A stretch of 56,076 bases of DNA from a virus: the IMG/VR virus record IMGVR_UViG_3300024240_000004, positions 1 through 56,076 of that record; one strand, 5' to 3'. The translations under genes and the position numbers were made by a program. Shown in pieces: positions 1-7,130 of the stretch; the stretch's first letter is position 1; every line of letters starts with the position of its first letter. The notes below the pieces were generated by a model that saw only the letters and a program-made list of their open reading frames with translations, did no database searches and was not told the origin of the DNA.

Positions 1-440
1 ACCACATCATAAGCCACATAAGCCGCAACATTAGCCGCACGAGCCGCCTTATAAGCCGCATCATAAACCACATCATAAGCCACATAAGCCGCAACATTAG
101 CCGCACGAGCCGCCTCACGAGCCGTCTTTCTATTAGCTTCGCAATCATCGGTAATAACAAGTTTAGCGGCGGCGATAGCAAGTCGCGGGCGGTTATCGTT
201 AGGATATTCGTTTTCAAAAATAGGTAATACAAGTTCGGCGACATAGACAACATATTTAATGCGGTTTATACGCTTAAGCGAATGTGCAATAAACCAATTA
301 GCGTAATCGAAGTGTCCGAGTTCGACGGCTTTACGAATGGCGTCGGAGCGTTCGAGCTCATTAAGTTTATTTTCTCTAAAAAACTTAACGCAGTCTTCAT
401 AAGCGTCAATAGATTTTAATAGTTTAATAGTTATTTTCAT
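1..440 (-). CDS. Imm-5-like Ala-rich protein, N-terminal part (continues at 56076)
   Basis: This is the 5' part of a 178-residue gene that crosses the window ends; the rest is 55980-56076. The start at 440 follows TTTGGAGGCTTAAA. The N-terminal half (MKITIKLLKSIDAYEDCVKF...) and the tail of Ala/Tyr/Arg repeats (ARAANVAAYVAYDVV) resemble the Imm-5-like putative immunity proteins common in phages. That family link is from memory; no function is proven. A 49-base perfect direct repeat (1-49 and 67-115) encodes the repeated tail. The gene follows 442-888 by one base, so it lies at the distal end of the leftward operon. Confidence 0.75.
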   Translation of the reverse strand, partial: MKITIKLLKSIDAYEDCVKFFRENKLNELERSDAIRKAVELGHFDYANWFIAHSLKRINRIKYVVYVAELVLPIFENEYPNDNRPRLAIAAAKLVITDDCEANRKTAREAARAANVAAYVAYDVVYDAAYKAARAANVAAYVAYDV

Positions 441-441
441 T

Positions 442-888
442 TTAAGCCTCCAAAAGTTCAGGATTCTGAAAACAATTGCCGATGACTTCTAAATTTTTAC
501 AATAATCGGCATCTGGCGCGCAATCAATGCCAGCATATAAAAGTATACTTTGATAACATATTAAGTTATTTCCTATGACTTTTAGATAAAATACACCTTT
601 AGAAAAAGGTACTTTGCAGTTTTGATAATAAAATTCATCACGTATATTTGAATACATCTTGACGTTAATTATATCGCCGCCCTTACTCATTTTACCATCA
701 ACTTCAAAAGAACCGAAAATAGGAACGCCATTTTTGTCGTAAAGTCCGGTAAACATTGCAAGGGATTCGGTAATAACTTCGTAGGTGTCAATAAAATAAC
801 CGCCAAAGATATTAGAGAAATATCCTATACAGGTCCTATCTGCGTGCATATCTTTACCTCTAAACATACCAATTTGTAATTTATCCAT
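442..888 (-). CDS. Hypothetical protein, 148 aa
   Basis: The start at 888 has a clear GGAG (TTGGAGACAAATA-ATG) and overlaps the preceding gene by 8 bases. The product is soluble, with beta-type alternation and no recognised motif beyond one scattered Cys pair (CxPDADYC). It sits between two short early genes and the Imm-5-like gene, which suggests an accessory early role. Function not recognised. Confidence 0.75.
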   Translation of the reverse strand: MDKLQIGMFRGKDMHADRTCIGYFSNIFGGYFIDTYEVITESLAMFTGLYDKNGVPIFGSFEVDGKMSKGGDIINVKMYSNIRDEFYYQNCKVPFSKGVFYLKVIGNNLICYQSILLYAGIDCAPDADYCKNLEVIGNCFQNPELLEA

Positions 889-1075
889 TATTTGTCTCCA
901 AATTTATTTCTTTTATAAATCCAAGTTCAATTAATAGTATTAAGTCTTCTTTCTGAAAAGTCATAGTTAAGTCATTGCTTCTATCGTAAACTTGATATTG
1001 ACGTGGTATTTGCTTAACTTTCTGACCTTTTAAAGAACCCTTATCTACTATATAATTTGTAGATTCGATTCTCAT
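881..1075 (-). CDS. Hypothetical protein, 64 aa
   Basis: This small basic protein starts at 1075 after AAGGAGAAAAATA, one of the best ribosome sites in the window. It is the first gene after the promoter at 1185-1216, and the structured RNA at 1083-1178 lies between them. Its translation may therefore depend on readthrough of that hairpin. No motif recognised. Confidence 0.7.
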   Translation of the reverse strand: MRIESTNYIVDKGSLKGQKVKQIPRQYQVYDRSNDLTMTFQKEDLILLIELGFIKEINLETNNG

Positions 1076-1082
1076 TATTTTT

Positions 1083-1178
1083 CTCCTTATAAAAAAGCCC
1101 TAAGAATTGCAACGTACAAACTACGCCCGAACTTCACAGTTTCGGATTCTTAGAGCTTAAAATTATTCGTTTGTTTTT
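1083..1178 (-). ncRNA. Structured leader or terminated small RNA, three-helix fold
   Basis: Starting about 7 bases past the promoter, the transcript can form a closing stem P1 (1146-1158 with 1095-1107, 12 of 13 pairs) followed directly by six U. Inside are a hairpin CCGAAACT/AGTTCGG (1127-1145) and a hairpin CGTA/TACG (1113-1125). The U run leads into AAGGAG and the next start. It could be an independent roughly 95-nt RNA or an attenuator for 881-1075. The layout matches the element at 9230-9308. Confidence 0.6.
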
Positions 1179-1184
1179 GCATTA

Positions 1185-1216
1185 CAAAAATAATAAATTA
1201 TTTTGAATAATGCAAA
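1185..1216 (-). promoter_or_regulatory. Promoter TTTG-N20-TATTTTTG
   Basis: On the minus strand the -33 box TTTG and the -7 box TATTTTTG are separated by exactly 20 bases, as in six other promoters here. The consensus TTTG...TAnnTTTG is that known for Bacteroidota. It begins with TTTGCATT, shared with the promoters at 14909 and 17151. Confidence 0.75.
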
Positions 1217-1238
1217 TTTATTTTTAAATTAATTTGAA

Positions 1239-1481
1239 TTATTTTTGACTATAAAAATCAATTATAAAAATAAGTTTTTCCATTAAAATAGTATTACTGG
1301 TTATTGAAAGGAATGTACCATCAGTTTCAAAAAAATGACCATCTAATCCTGCTTTATATCTTGAATCCCGCCAATTAAAATAAATACAATCATTTTCTGA
1401 TAAATCAAAATTTATTATTTGCTCAGAATAAGGTATTGATTTTATTATCGCTTCTAATAATTTTTCTTTTGTTTCAAACAT
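1239..1481 (-). CDS. Hypothetical protein, 80 aa
   Basis: The start at 1481 follows AAGGAAAAAGAAA and overlaps the upstream gene by 8 bases, so it is probably translationally coupled. It is the last gene before the promoter at 1185-1216. No known motif; a mixed helix/strand composition with a hydrophobic C-terminal helix (MEKLIFIIDFY). Confidence 0.7.
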   Translation of the reverse strand: MFETKEKLLEAIIKSIPYSEQIINFDLSENDCIYFNWRDSRYKAGLDGHFFETDGTFLSITSNTILMEKLIFIIDFYSQK

Positions 1482-1908
1482 TTTCTTTTTCCTTAAATCG
1501 TTTAATTAAATGTTCTTTTAAATCATTACAAAAAAAGTTTATTGCATTTTCTTTATTTTCAAAAGTTAAAGACCGCTCTGCAAAATATATTCCAAAAAAA
1601 GTAGTGTATAATGCTCCTATTGATTGATTAACAAAATCAATACTCATATTTGAAATTTTAACATCTATATTCTCATTCTCTTTAACTTTAATAATAATTG
1701 TATTTTTATGCCTATCCAAAAACCAATTGCGAAAATCTTTATTAAAGAATATGTATAATAACCATATAAATAACACTATAACATTGACTATTATATCGCT
1801 TTTTGCAATTGGAACATTAGCGAATAATTGAATAGCTATTCCTAAAAATTCTATTAATTCATAGATTATAATAGACAATATTATTTGATATTTGATATTA
1901 GGATTCAT
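1474..1908 (-). CDS. Two-TM membrane protein, 144 aa
   Basis: I chose the ATG at 1908 (MNPNIKYQIILSIIIYELIEF), preceded by GAGGAAAAAGAGA, over an upstream start that would run deep into the previous gene. Two hydrophobic segments (about residues 8-24 and 36-54) form a membrane hairpin, followed by a soluble C-terminal domain of about 85 residues. Inner-membrane location is inferred. Function unknown. Confidence 0.65.
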   Translation of the reverse strand: MNPNIKYQIILSIIIYELIEFLGIAIQLFANVPIAKSDIIVNVIVLFIWLLYIFFNKDFRNWFLDRHKNTIIIKVKENENIDVKISNMSIDFVNQSIGALYTTFFGIYFAERSLTFENKENAINFFCNDLKEHLIKRFKEKENV

Positions 1909-2140
1909 TCTCTTTTTCCTCACTTTTATAGTGTTCAATAGTGGCTTTACACGACGCGTCAAAATAATGTTTGATAAAAGTTTCTTTGTCATCTTTTGTT
2001 TTTTTACTTGCTTTAAATAAAGTATCGAATAAAGTTAAATTTATCATCGCAATACTATGTAATAATTCTTCAATTTTTTCTAAATCGTTTTTACCATCAA
2101 AGTTAATAACAATATCGTTTCCTGTCGTTTCAATTTTCAT
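1898..2140 (-). CDS. Hypothetical protein, 80 aa
   Basis: The start at 2140 (MKIETTGNDIVINFDG) has GAGGAAAAGTAAA in front. It is an acidic, mostly helical small protein. Its ends overlap the neighbour on the 3' side by 11 bases, and the upstream gene lies 1 base away, which marks a tightly coupled operon. No family recognised. Confidence 0.65.
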   Translation of the reverse strand: MKIETTGNDIVINFDGKNDLEKIEELLHSIAMINLTLFDTLFKASKKTKDDKETFIKHYFDASCKATIEHYKSEEKENES

Positions 2141-2141
2141 T

Positions 2142-2564
2142 TTACTTTTCCTCATAATTATTAATGCACATAGCTAAGTCCAATTTACAATAGCGTTGCT
2201 TAGTTATTAACTCTGTTATTTGTATAAAAGATAATTTGTTTAATTTATCCAATACATTTTTATAAAAGATAATATGATTTTCAAGAACTTTATTTGTCTC
2301 TTGTAAAGCGTTATATTCTTCAATACAATTTTTCATATCGCTATCGCGAATTGCATTAAAATATTGATGATGACTTTCCATTGTGATATATTTGTTCGTA
2401 TATTCCACCGAAATTTTATATGCTTCGTCTCTTTCTTTTTTAAGATTTTCTAAATTATCAATTTCTTCGCTTGTTAAAGAACTTAATTTTTTAAAATCTT
2501 TTTCTTTTTGAAGTAATCTTTGATATTCTTCAATTGACAATTGTACGTAATTGACGTCATTCAT
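2142..2564 (-). CDS. Coiled-coil protein, paralogue of 16413-16871
   Basis: The start at 2564 (MNDVNYVQLSIEEYQRLL) is placed by AAAGGAAAACAAT. The N-terminus matches the product of 16413-16871 closely: VQLS-x3-Y-x3-L-x2-EKD, then a Leu-rich stretch, an E/D-E-I-x2-(I/L)-x-N-(I/L) segment and KER(D/N)E. This points to a duplication within the genome. The remainder is a long charged coiled coil. Role unknown; self-association is inferred. Confidence 0.65.
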   Translation of the reverse strand: MNDVNYVQLSIEEYQRLLQKEKDFKKLSSLTSEEIDNLENLKKERDEAYKISVEYTNKYITMESHHQYFNAIRDSDMKNCIEEYNALQETNKVLENHIIFYKNVLDKLNKLSFIQITELITKQRYCKLDLAMCINNYEEK

Positions 2565-3135
2565 ATTGTTTTCCTTTAACATAATTAATTAATTTAACAC
2601 ACATTGCCGCTAATTGAGTGGCTTCCAAAATTATTCTTTCTCTTTTATCTGATTCGATTTGATTCTGCAATTTAACGTCCATAAGGCTTTTTTCAAGATT
2701 ATCATAGCCACTGTCTAATTCATTTCTTACTTCTAAATATTCTTCACGCGTTATAAAACCTCCATCGAATAATGATTTAAAATTGCCGTGAATTTGATTA
2801 CTTCTTAAAACTTCATTGTCAATTGATTCCAATATTTCTTTATTTACCAAAGGTTTAAATCCTAAGATATTCATACACTCTTGTATTTTATCTTTGAATT
2901 TTCCGTTCATTTCAATCATATTTTTAGCTTGTTGAATCCCGTGCATTACTGTTGTATGGTCGGTTCTTTTTACGGCTCCGCCAATATCGCGTAATGTAAA
3001 ATTTGAAAAATTGTAAGCTAAATAATAATATGCGAATCGCGGATAAGAATAATCATTTGCCTTGCAACGGTCGCTTAGTTGATCAATTGGTATTTCAAAG
3101 ACTTTTGCAACTATCTGTTTTATTTTTCCTAACAT
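2557..3135 (-). CDS. DnaA domain IV-like DNA-binding protein, 192 aa
   Basis: Residues about 1-90 follow the DNA-binding domain IV of DnaA: a helix-turn-helix with TLRDIGGAVKRTDHTTVMHGIQQAKNMIE, in which RTDHTTVMHG parallels the DnaA signature (G)RDHTTVLHA. There is no AAA+ domain. The C-terminal half is a charged coiled coil. It could bind DnaA boxes to recruit or titrate host DnaA. Starts at 3135 after GGAATTAAA. Confidence 0.7.
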   Translation of the reverse strand: MLGKIKQIVAKVFEIPIDQLSDRCKANDYSYPRFAYYYLAYNFSNFTLRDIGGAVKRTDHTTVMHGIQQAKNMIEMNGKFKDKIQECMNILGFKPLVNKEILESIDNEVLRSNQIHGNFKSLFDGGFITREEYLEVRNELDSGYDNLEKSLMDVKLQNQIESDKRERIILEATQLAAMCVKLINYVKGKQYE

Positions 3136-3136
3136 T

Positions 3137-3799
3137 TTAATTCCAATAGTTAATTTTTAAATTTAATCTTTTCTGTAGTGTAATTTTAAATTCATGCGGA
3201 GCTAATCGTATGTCGCTATATTTTTGGAGTTGTTCGCAATAACCTTTTGAATTGATAAAACTTGATATATACTTTATATCTGTTTGTTCTTTCTTGATTA
3301 TTTTATCAACCCTCTCATTATGATTATCGTTATATTCTTTTTTCTTATTTTTTCTAAAACGTAGTTTTTCGTCTGAACGCCGCTTATATTCTCTATTGAT
3401 TTCATTAATTTTCAGATTCGCTATTTGACAATATTCTTTAAAATTGTCATCAAAGTCAAAACATTGCCAAAATAAAACGCCGTCTAAAACCATTGTATTT
3501 TTGAACTCTGAAAATATTTTTGCTAATTTTATAATCCCTATTGATTTATTAATTTCATTGTCAATAATATTAATTATATAATCTGCGGAATAGTAATAAT
3601 TACCGTCAATATAAAATTTAGTTTGTTCAAAAGCCGCTAAAGCTCTATCTGAATCTGAATATCTTATATTGATATAATTACTGTGCTCATACATTTGGAT
3701 TTTATTCAATTTCAATTTAATAAGAATTATATCAATTACATAGCGACCTTTATTTAAAAAAGAAATGGAACGGAAAACCTTACTTCTTAAAATGTGCAT
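3137..3799 (-). CDS. Hypothetical protein, 220 aa
   Basis: The start at 3799 has AAAGGAATTAGA and overlaps the VRR-NUC gene by 13 bases. The N-terminal half is mixed alpha/beta; residues about 130-170 are a Lys/Arg/Glu-rich helix (RREYKRRSDEKLRFRKNKKK-like) that may bind nucleic acid. The family is not recognised. Its place among nuclease and DnaA-like genes suggests DNA metabolism, but this is only context. Confidence 0.65.
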   Translation of the reverse strand: MHILRSKVFRSISFLNKGRYVIDIILIKLKLNKIQMYEHSNYINIRYSDSDRALAAFEQTKFYIDGNYYYSADYIINIIDNEINKSIGIIKLAKIFSEFKNTMVLDGVLFWQCFDFDDNFKEYCQIANLKINEINREYKRRSDEKLRFRKNKKKEYNDNHNERVDKIIKKEQTDIKYISSFINSKGYCEQLQKYSDIRLAPHEFKITLQKRLNLKINYWN

Positions 3800-4158
3800 T
3801 CTAATTCCTTTGTAATTTTAATAATTTCGTCGAGCGTGGATACCTTATAATGTTTAACGTTGTAATGTTCCAATAAATTAAAGAATGTTTTTTGACTTTC
3901 TGATAGTTCTTGTTTGTCATCTTTTTTGCATTCAATAAAAGCAAATAAATTTCCTTTGCAAATGAACAAATCTGAAATACCTTTACTTGCTTTTAAATTC
4001 TCAATAATATAAAATCTTATATAACTTTTTTCTGTTTTTTGCGCTCCGCTATTAAATCTAATTACTATCCACTTATTTAGAAGTAAATATTTTATAATAG
4101 CGGATTGAATTTTATGCTCAATAGTTTTATACCTTTGTGGTATTTTCGGTAATATCAT
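3787..4158 (-). CDS. VRR-NUC family nuclease
   Basis: It shows the VRR-NUC (PD-(D/E)XK) pattern: an early helix with E (HKIQSAIIKYL), then GISDLFICKGNLFAFIECKK with catalytic D, E and K, then Q of ESQKTFF. The ATG at 4158 follows GGAAGACTA; a TTG 42 bases upstream is the alternative. Phage VRR-NUC proteins are small, as here, and are thought to cut branched or damaged DNA. It overlaps the HNH gene by 32 bases. Confidence 0.75.
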   Translation of the reverse strand: MILPKIPQRYKTIEHKIQSAIIKYLLLNKWIVIRFNSGAQKTEKSYIRFYIIENLKASKGISDLFICKGNLFAFIECKKDDKQELSESQKTFFNLLEHYNVKHYKVSTLDEIIKITKELECTF

Positions 4159-4573
4159 TAGTCTTCCGTTTATAATTTTTACGTTTCCAACCTTTCGCAA
4201 TAAGAATCTTTCTTGTTTCTATTGATTTTTTCACAAAACATTTTTTGCATAATTTACCATTAATCCAACCGCGCGAATAATACCAGTTTTCTTTATCGCA
4301 TTTTTTGTATTCTCCGCAGACTTTACAAGGTTTTTCCCATTCTCCATTGACGAGTCTGCAACCACTGTGCAACCGTTTATGTTCAAATGGCGTGACAAGT
4401 TGCAAATTAGAAATATGATTGTTTGTTTTGTCAAAATCTTTATGATGTATTTGCATACCAAATGGAATTTTTCCATAATTTGTCTCCCAAACAATAGAAT
4501 GTTCAAATCGAAGTTTACCTTCGCTATCTTTGGCGAATCTAAAATATCCATTTTTTGTTTTTTTGTGTTCCAT
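4127..4573 (-). CDS. HNH endonuclease with C-terminal zinc ribbon
   Basis: The HNH core is IHHKDFDKTNNHISNLQLVT (H43, H44, K45, then N52 and N56), as in free-standing HNH_3 type phage endonucleases. It is followed by CKVCGEYKKC and CKKC zinc-binding pairs and a basic tail. The start at 4573 is preceded by AAAAGGAAAAAAG. It is likely a selfish homing-type enzyme, but it does not interrupt a recognisable gene here. Confidence 0.8.
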   Translation of the reverse strand: MEHKKTKNGYFRFAKDSEGKLRFEHSIVWETNYGKIPFGMQIHHKDFDKTNNHISNLQLVTPFEHKRLHSGCRLVNGEWEKPCKVCGEYKKCDKENWYYSRGWINGKLCKKCFVKKSIETRKILIAKGWKRKNYKRKTNDITENTTKV

Positions 4574-4698
4574 CTTTTTTCCTTTTGAAAATGTTTCTGC
4601 GTACAATATACAAAAAAAAATTGATAATATCAAATCATTTTCTTTTATTTACTCTGTAATTACTCAAAAAATTTCGCCATTATAAATTTTAGCTGGCA

Positions 4699-4902
4699 TT
4701 ATTTGCCTCCGACTAATTTATTAATTAAAGTGCGATTTTCGCAATTAATCGAATCAAGATACATCATTTGACGTGAGTGCGTATTTATTTGACTTTGCAA
4801 ATTGTTAATACGATTTTCCAATAAAATTAAAGCAACGCTAACAAAAATTATCCAAATTAAACTACTAATAGCATTCATTAATTTTTTATTTATTTCTCTC
4901 AT
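4699..4902 (-). CDS. Small single-TM protein, 67 aa
   Basis: One membrane helix (about residues 10-28, AISSLIWIIFVSVALILLE) is followed by a short coiled coil (NRINNLQSQIN). The start at 4902 follows AAGGAAAGAAAA and overlaps the upstream gene by 4 bases (ATGA). The gap 4574-4698 downstream holds no gene I can support. Function unknown. Confidence 0.65.
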   Translation of the reverse strand: MREINKKLMNAISSLIWIIFVSVALILLENRINNLQSQINTHSRQMMYLDSINCENRTLINKLVGGK

Positions 4903-5096
4903 TTTTCTTTCCTTAGAATCGGACTTCGCCTTTTTTTTAAAGAGTCCAATTTGAATTGTTTAATAACTGAATTTATTGCGTGAGTTTCACAAGTGTATAT
5001 ATCCGGCGCGTCATTAAGTTTGATTCCGACTAATTCGACAAATAAATCCATATTTGTATTAGCAATAGCAAATTGTTCTTTTGTCAATTCTTGCAT
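4899..5096 (-). CDS. Hypothetical protein, 65 aa
   Basis: The start at 5096 follows AAGGACTTTACT. The protein is helical with a basic C-terminus (KKRRSPILRKEK). It is the first gene after the hairpins at 5149-5193, so its level may depend on readthrough. No family recognised. Confidence 0.6.
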   Translation of the reverse strand: MQELTKEQFAIANTNMDLFVELVGIKLNDAPDIYTCETHAINSVIKQFKLDSLKKRRSPILRKEK

Positions 5097-5148
5097 AGTA
5101 AAGTCCTTAAGATAAAATCTATTAATTTAAAAAATAGATATAGAAGGC

Positions 5149-5193
5149 AAAAAGCGGTTATGAAAAATCCGCCCGCCGTTAGAATAGACGGGC
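5149..5193 (-). terminator. Overlapping hairpins with U-run
   Basis: On the minus strand GCCCGTC (5193-5187) pairs with GGCGGGC (5177-5171), and GCGG (5172-5169) pairs with CCGC (5157-5154) just before UUUUU. The two stems share two bases, so they are alternatives. It lies between 5200-5574 and 4899-5096. Confidence 0.5.
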
Positions 5194-5199
5194 TTTTTC

Positions 5200-5574
5200 T
5201 CATTCAGATTCCATACTATTTTGCGATTTTATAAAATCAAATAAAATACATTTGCTATTTCTAATATCGTTTCTTAATGATTTTATTTGACAGTCAGCCC
5301 AATGTTGACAATAATTTTTACTCGTTATTTTTTTTAAAATGTCATTACGTACTTCTATAGCTATTTCTTTTTTATATTCGCCAAATATTATTGGAGCGTT
5401 ATTCATATTTGTTTTTAATCTGAATAAATATAAAATTTCTTCTTCACCAATTAGCTCAAAATGGTCATTATCAACCGCCTTCCATTTTGTTTTTAATTCT
5501 TCAATATCGGTAATAGAGCACGTAATTATATTTTCTAAAGCTATTTCTTTATTTCCTGCTAATATTTTTATCAT
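5200..5574 (-). CDS. Hypothetical protein, 124 aa
   Basis: It starts at 5574 after GGAGAATTTTT, inside the end of the upstream gene (26-base overlap). The protein is acidic with a beta-rich N-terminus (MIKILAGNKEIALENIITCSI) and a helical C-terminus with two Cys (CQHWADC). No domain recognised. It is followed by the hairpins at 5149-5193. Confidence 0.65.
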   Translation of the reverse strand: MIKILAGNKEIALENIITCSITDIEELKTKWKAVDNDHFELIGEEEILYLFRLKTNMNNAPIIFGEYKKEIAIEVRNDILKKITSKNYCQHWADCQIKSLRNDIRNSKCILFDFIKSQNSMESE

Positions 5575-5947
5575 AAAAATTCTCCATTATTTCTGATTTA
5601 TAAAAAGGGCATCGACTTGGCATAAGCTCCGATTCGATAAATAATTCAGGATATTTTTTTAATAATCCTTTCTTTTCTGCTAAATATGTGTGTATATGCT
5701 TTTGCTCACATTTGCAGAAATATTTATTTGTAAAGCTATAATCCCCGTCTTCATTCGGACGTTTTAATTTATATAGATGATCTTTTATTTCTAAATGTTT
5801 ACATTTACCACCGCTCCATAAACATATTGGCTGATTTTTTGGATTCATACTACAGAAATTTTCATGCCAAATCATAGCGTGCTTTCTTATTAGTTTTTTA
5901 TGACAAAAACTACAAATGTAAAGCGTTATATTTTCTCTGATTTCCAT
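5549..5947 (-). CDS. Cys/His-rich zinc-binding protein, 132 aa
   Basis: An N-terminal CSFC...H-x4-C finger (residues 13-32) is followed by further Cys and His (CLWSGGKCKH, CKCEQKHIH, CPF), so several zinc sites are likely. It sits just downstream of ssb in the same operon with a clear AGGAATTTGAATA before the start. DNA or protein binding is possible; the family is not recognised. Confidence 0.65.
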   Translation of the reverse strand: MEIRENITLYICSFCHKKLIRKHAMIWHENFCSMNPKNQPICLWSGGKCKHLEIKDHLYKLKRPNEDGDYSFTNKYFCKCEQKHIHTYLAEKKGLLKKYPELFIESELMPSRCPFYKSEIMENFYDKNISRK

Positions 5948-5958
5948 TATTCAAATTC

Positions 5959-6441
5959 CTAAAATGGTACATCGTCTGAATTGTCAATATCGCTCATAGA
6001 ATCTGTAAAAGTCTTTGGAGCGGGAGCCGAACGTCTGCGATTACCAATGGGTGGTAAATCGTTAGAATTATCAGGCATTGATTCATTTTCAAAGGAAGTT
6101 TCAGATTGATTTTTGTCGCCTAACATAACCAACTGATTCATTATGATTTCTGTAAAATACTTTTTTTCGCCGTCTTTTTCATAAGTATTTGTCTTTAACT
6201 TACCTTCTAAATAAATCAAATTACCTTTTTTAAGGTATTTTTCGGCAATATCAGCAAGTTTGTCGAAACAACAAATATTATGCCATTCCGTAGATTCTTG
6301 TTTCTGACCGTTTTTATCAGTATAAGATTCGCCAGTTGCAAGCGAAAATTTGCAAACTTGCATTCCACCTTGAGAAACTTTAATTTCGGGGTCTTTTCCT
6401 AAACGACCGACTAAGGTTACTTTATTTATTGAACGTGACAT
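5959..6441 (-). CDS. ssb: Single-stranded DNA-binding protein
   Basis: A typical SSB: N-terminal OB fold (MSRSINKVTLVGRLGKDPEI, then FSLAT, WHNICCFDKLADIAEKYLKKG and YLEGKL), a flexible linker rich in N/S/P, and an acidic tip ending DDVPF, which in bacterial SSBs recruits partner proteins. At 160 aa it has the usual length. It protects ssDNA in replication and in RecT/YqaJ recombination. Start after AAAAGGATAATTAAAAA. Confidence 0.95.
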   Translation of the reverse strand: MSRSINKVTLVGRLGKDPEIKVSQGGMQVCKFSLATGESYTDKNGQKQESTEWHNICCFDKLADIAEKYLKKGNLIYLEGKLKTNTYEKDGEKKYFTEIIMNQLVMLGDKNQSETSFENESMPDNSNDLPPIGNRRRSAPAPKTFTDSMSDIDNSDDVPF

Positions 6442-6477
6442 TTTTTAATTATCCTTTTTTAGTTGTTTAAATGATTT

Positions 6478-6990
6478 TTATGAATTTAATATCGCTTGGA
6501 ATATATTGTAAGCGATTTGAGGTACAATAGCGTTGCCTAAAGCCTTTATTCGCTTATTTCTGTCCAATTGTCTGGGTATCCCATAATCCACTCCACAAAG
6601 CGCGGTTGCAACTTCAAACCAGTCGCCGCTTGCACTACCTCCCCAAAATTGCTTTTCCCTCTGTCGTTCATTGTATCTTTGTAAGCAAATGCTCTCGGCG
6701 TCGGCAATATCGATATCTCCGTCGCTAATCCGTTGCCGGAATATTTGCTCAAACCTTTTCGATTGTGATTCCTGCGAACCGTTGGAGTTGGCAACAATCC
6801 ACAATCTATTGCGTTTATGCGGGGCATCGACGGCGAGAGCTGGAATAATAAACGTCTGGACTTCGTAATCTTGATTTTCCAAGTCAGCGAGAATTGACTC
6901 GAAAACCATTCCGTTTTCGATAGTAAGCAAGCCCGGAACGTTTTCAGCGACAACCCATTTTGGCTTGACTTCGGCAATAACTCTAAGCAT
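6478..6990 (-). CDS. C-terminal part of cytosine methyltransferase
   Basis: This segment holds the later motifs of a C5-methyltransferase: VVAENVPGLL (ENV motif), PHKRNRLWIVAN, and a C-terminal GNAIVPQIAYNIFQAI (motif X). The first in-frame ATG is 6990, but the frame is open back to 7059 and includes the catalytic CQPFS. A product starting at 6990 would lack the catalytic Cys. Whether this part is translated is unclear. Confidence 0.5.
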   Translation of the reverse strand: MLRVIAEVKPKWVVAENVPGLLTIENGMVFESILADLENQDYEVQTFIIPALAVDAPHKRNRLWIVANSNGSQESQSKRFEQIFRQRISDGDIDIADAESICLQRYNERQREKQFWGGSASGDWFEVATALCGVDYGIPRQLDRNKRIKALGNAIVPQIAYNIFQAILNS

Positions 6991-7130
6991 TTCTTCCCAG
7001 AGATAGCGGTCATCTTCTTTGCCTTTTCTATTCCCTGCGACGGAGAAAGGCTGGCAAGGTCATCACGGGAACCCGCCAGAAAGAACGTCAATTCTTCCTG
7101 TCCGCGGGCTCCCTTTATCACCTTTTTCAT
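6546..7130 (-). CDS. Overprinted frame across the methyltransferase, 194 aa
   Basis: An open frame of 585 bases overlaps the methyltransferase in a different register. It has its own AAGGATAATTATA before the ATG at 7130. The peptide (GLLPTPTVRR... LQPRFVEWIMGYPDNWTEI) resembles proteins I recall that arise from the second frame of phage and bacterial C5-methyltransferase genes. It may be a real overprinted gene or a conserved by-product of methyltransferase sequence. This frame is not broken by the two TGA codons. Confidence 0.45.
   Translation of the reverse strand: MKKVIKGARGQEELTFFLAGSRDDLASLSPSQGIEKAKKMTAISGKKCLELLPKSSQNGLSLKTFRACLLSKTEWFSSQFSLTWKIKITKSRRLLFQLSPSMPRINAIDCGLLPTPTVRRNHNRKGLSKYSGNGLATEISILPTPRAFAYKDTMNDRGKSNFGEVVQAATGLKLQPRFVEWIMGYPDNWTEISE

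Noticed and set aside
1-120. CRISPR array
   Set aside because: Only two repeat units, in frame in a coding region, with no regular spacers.
1436-2177. Plus-strand open frames at 1436-1627 and 1971-2177
   Set aside because: They lie opposite supported minus-strand genes with ribosome sites and have no site of their own.
4231-4551. A second minus-strand frame of 106 codons within the HNH gene
   Set aside because: Fully inside 4127-4573, without a ribosome site; the HNH frame has clear motifs.
4574-4698. Gene in the gap before the HNH gene
   Set aside because: Only an 11-codon frame after an ATG near 4700; too short to support.
7057-7065. Alternative genetic code reading TGA as an amino acid
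   Set aside because: Other supported genes end at TGA with overlapping starts (for example 47535, 12404, 35550), so TGA is a stop in this phage.
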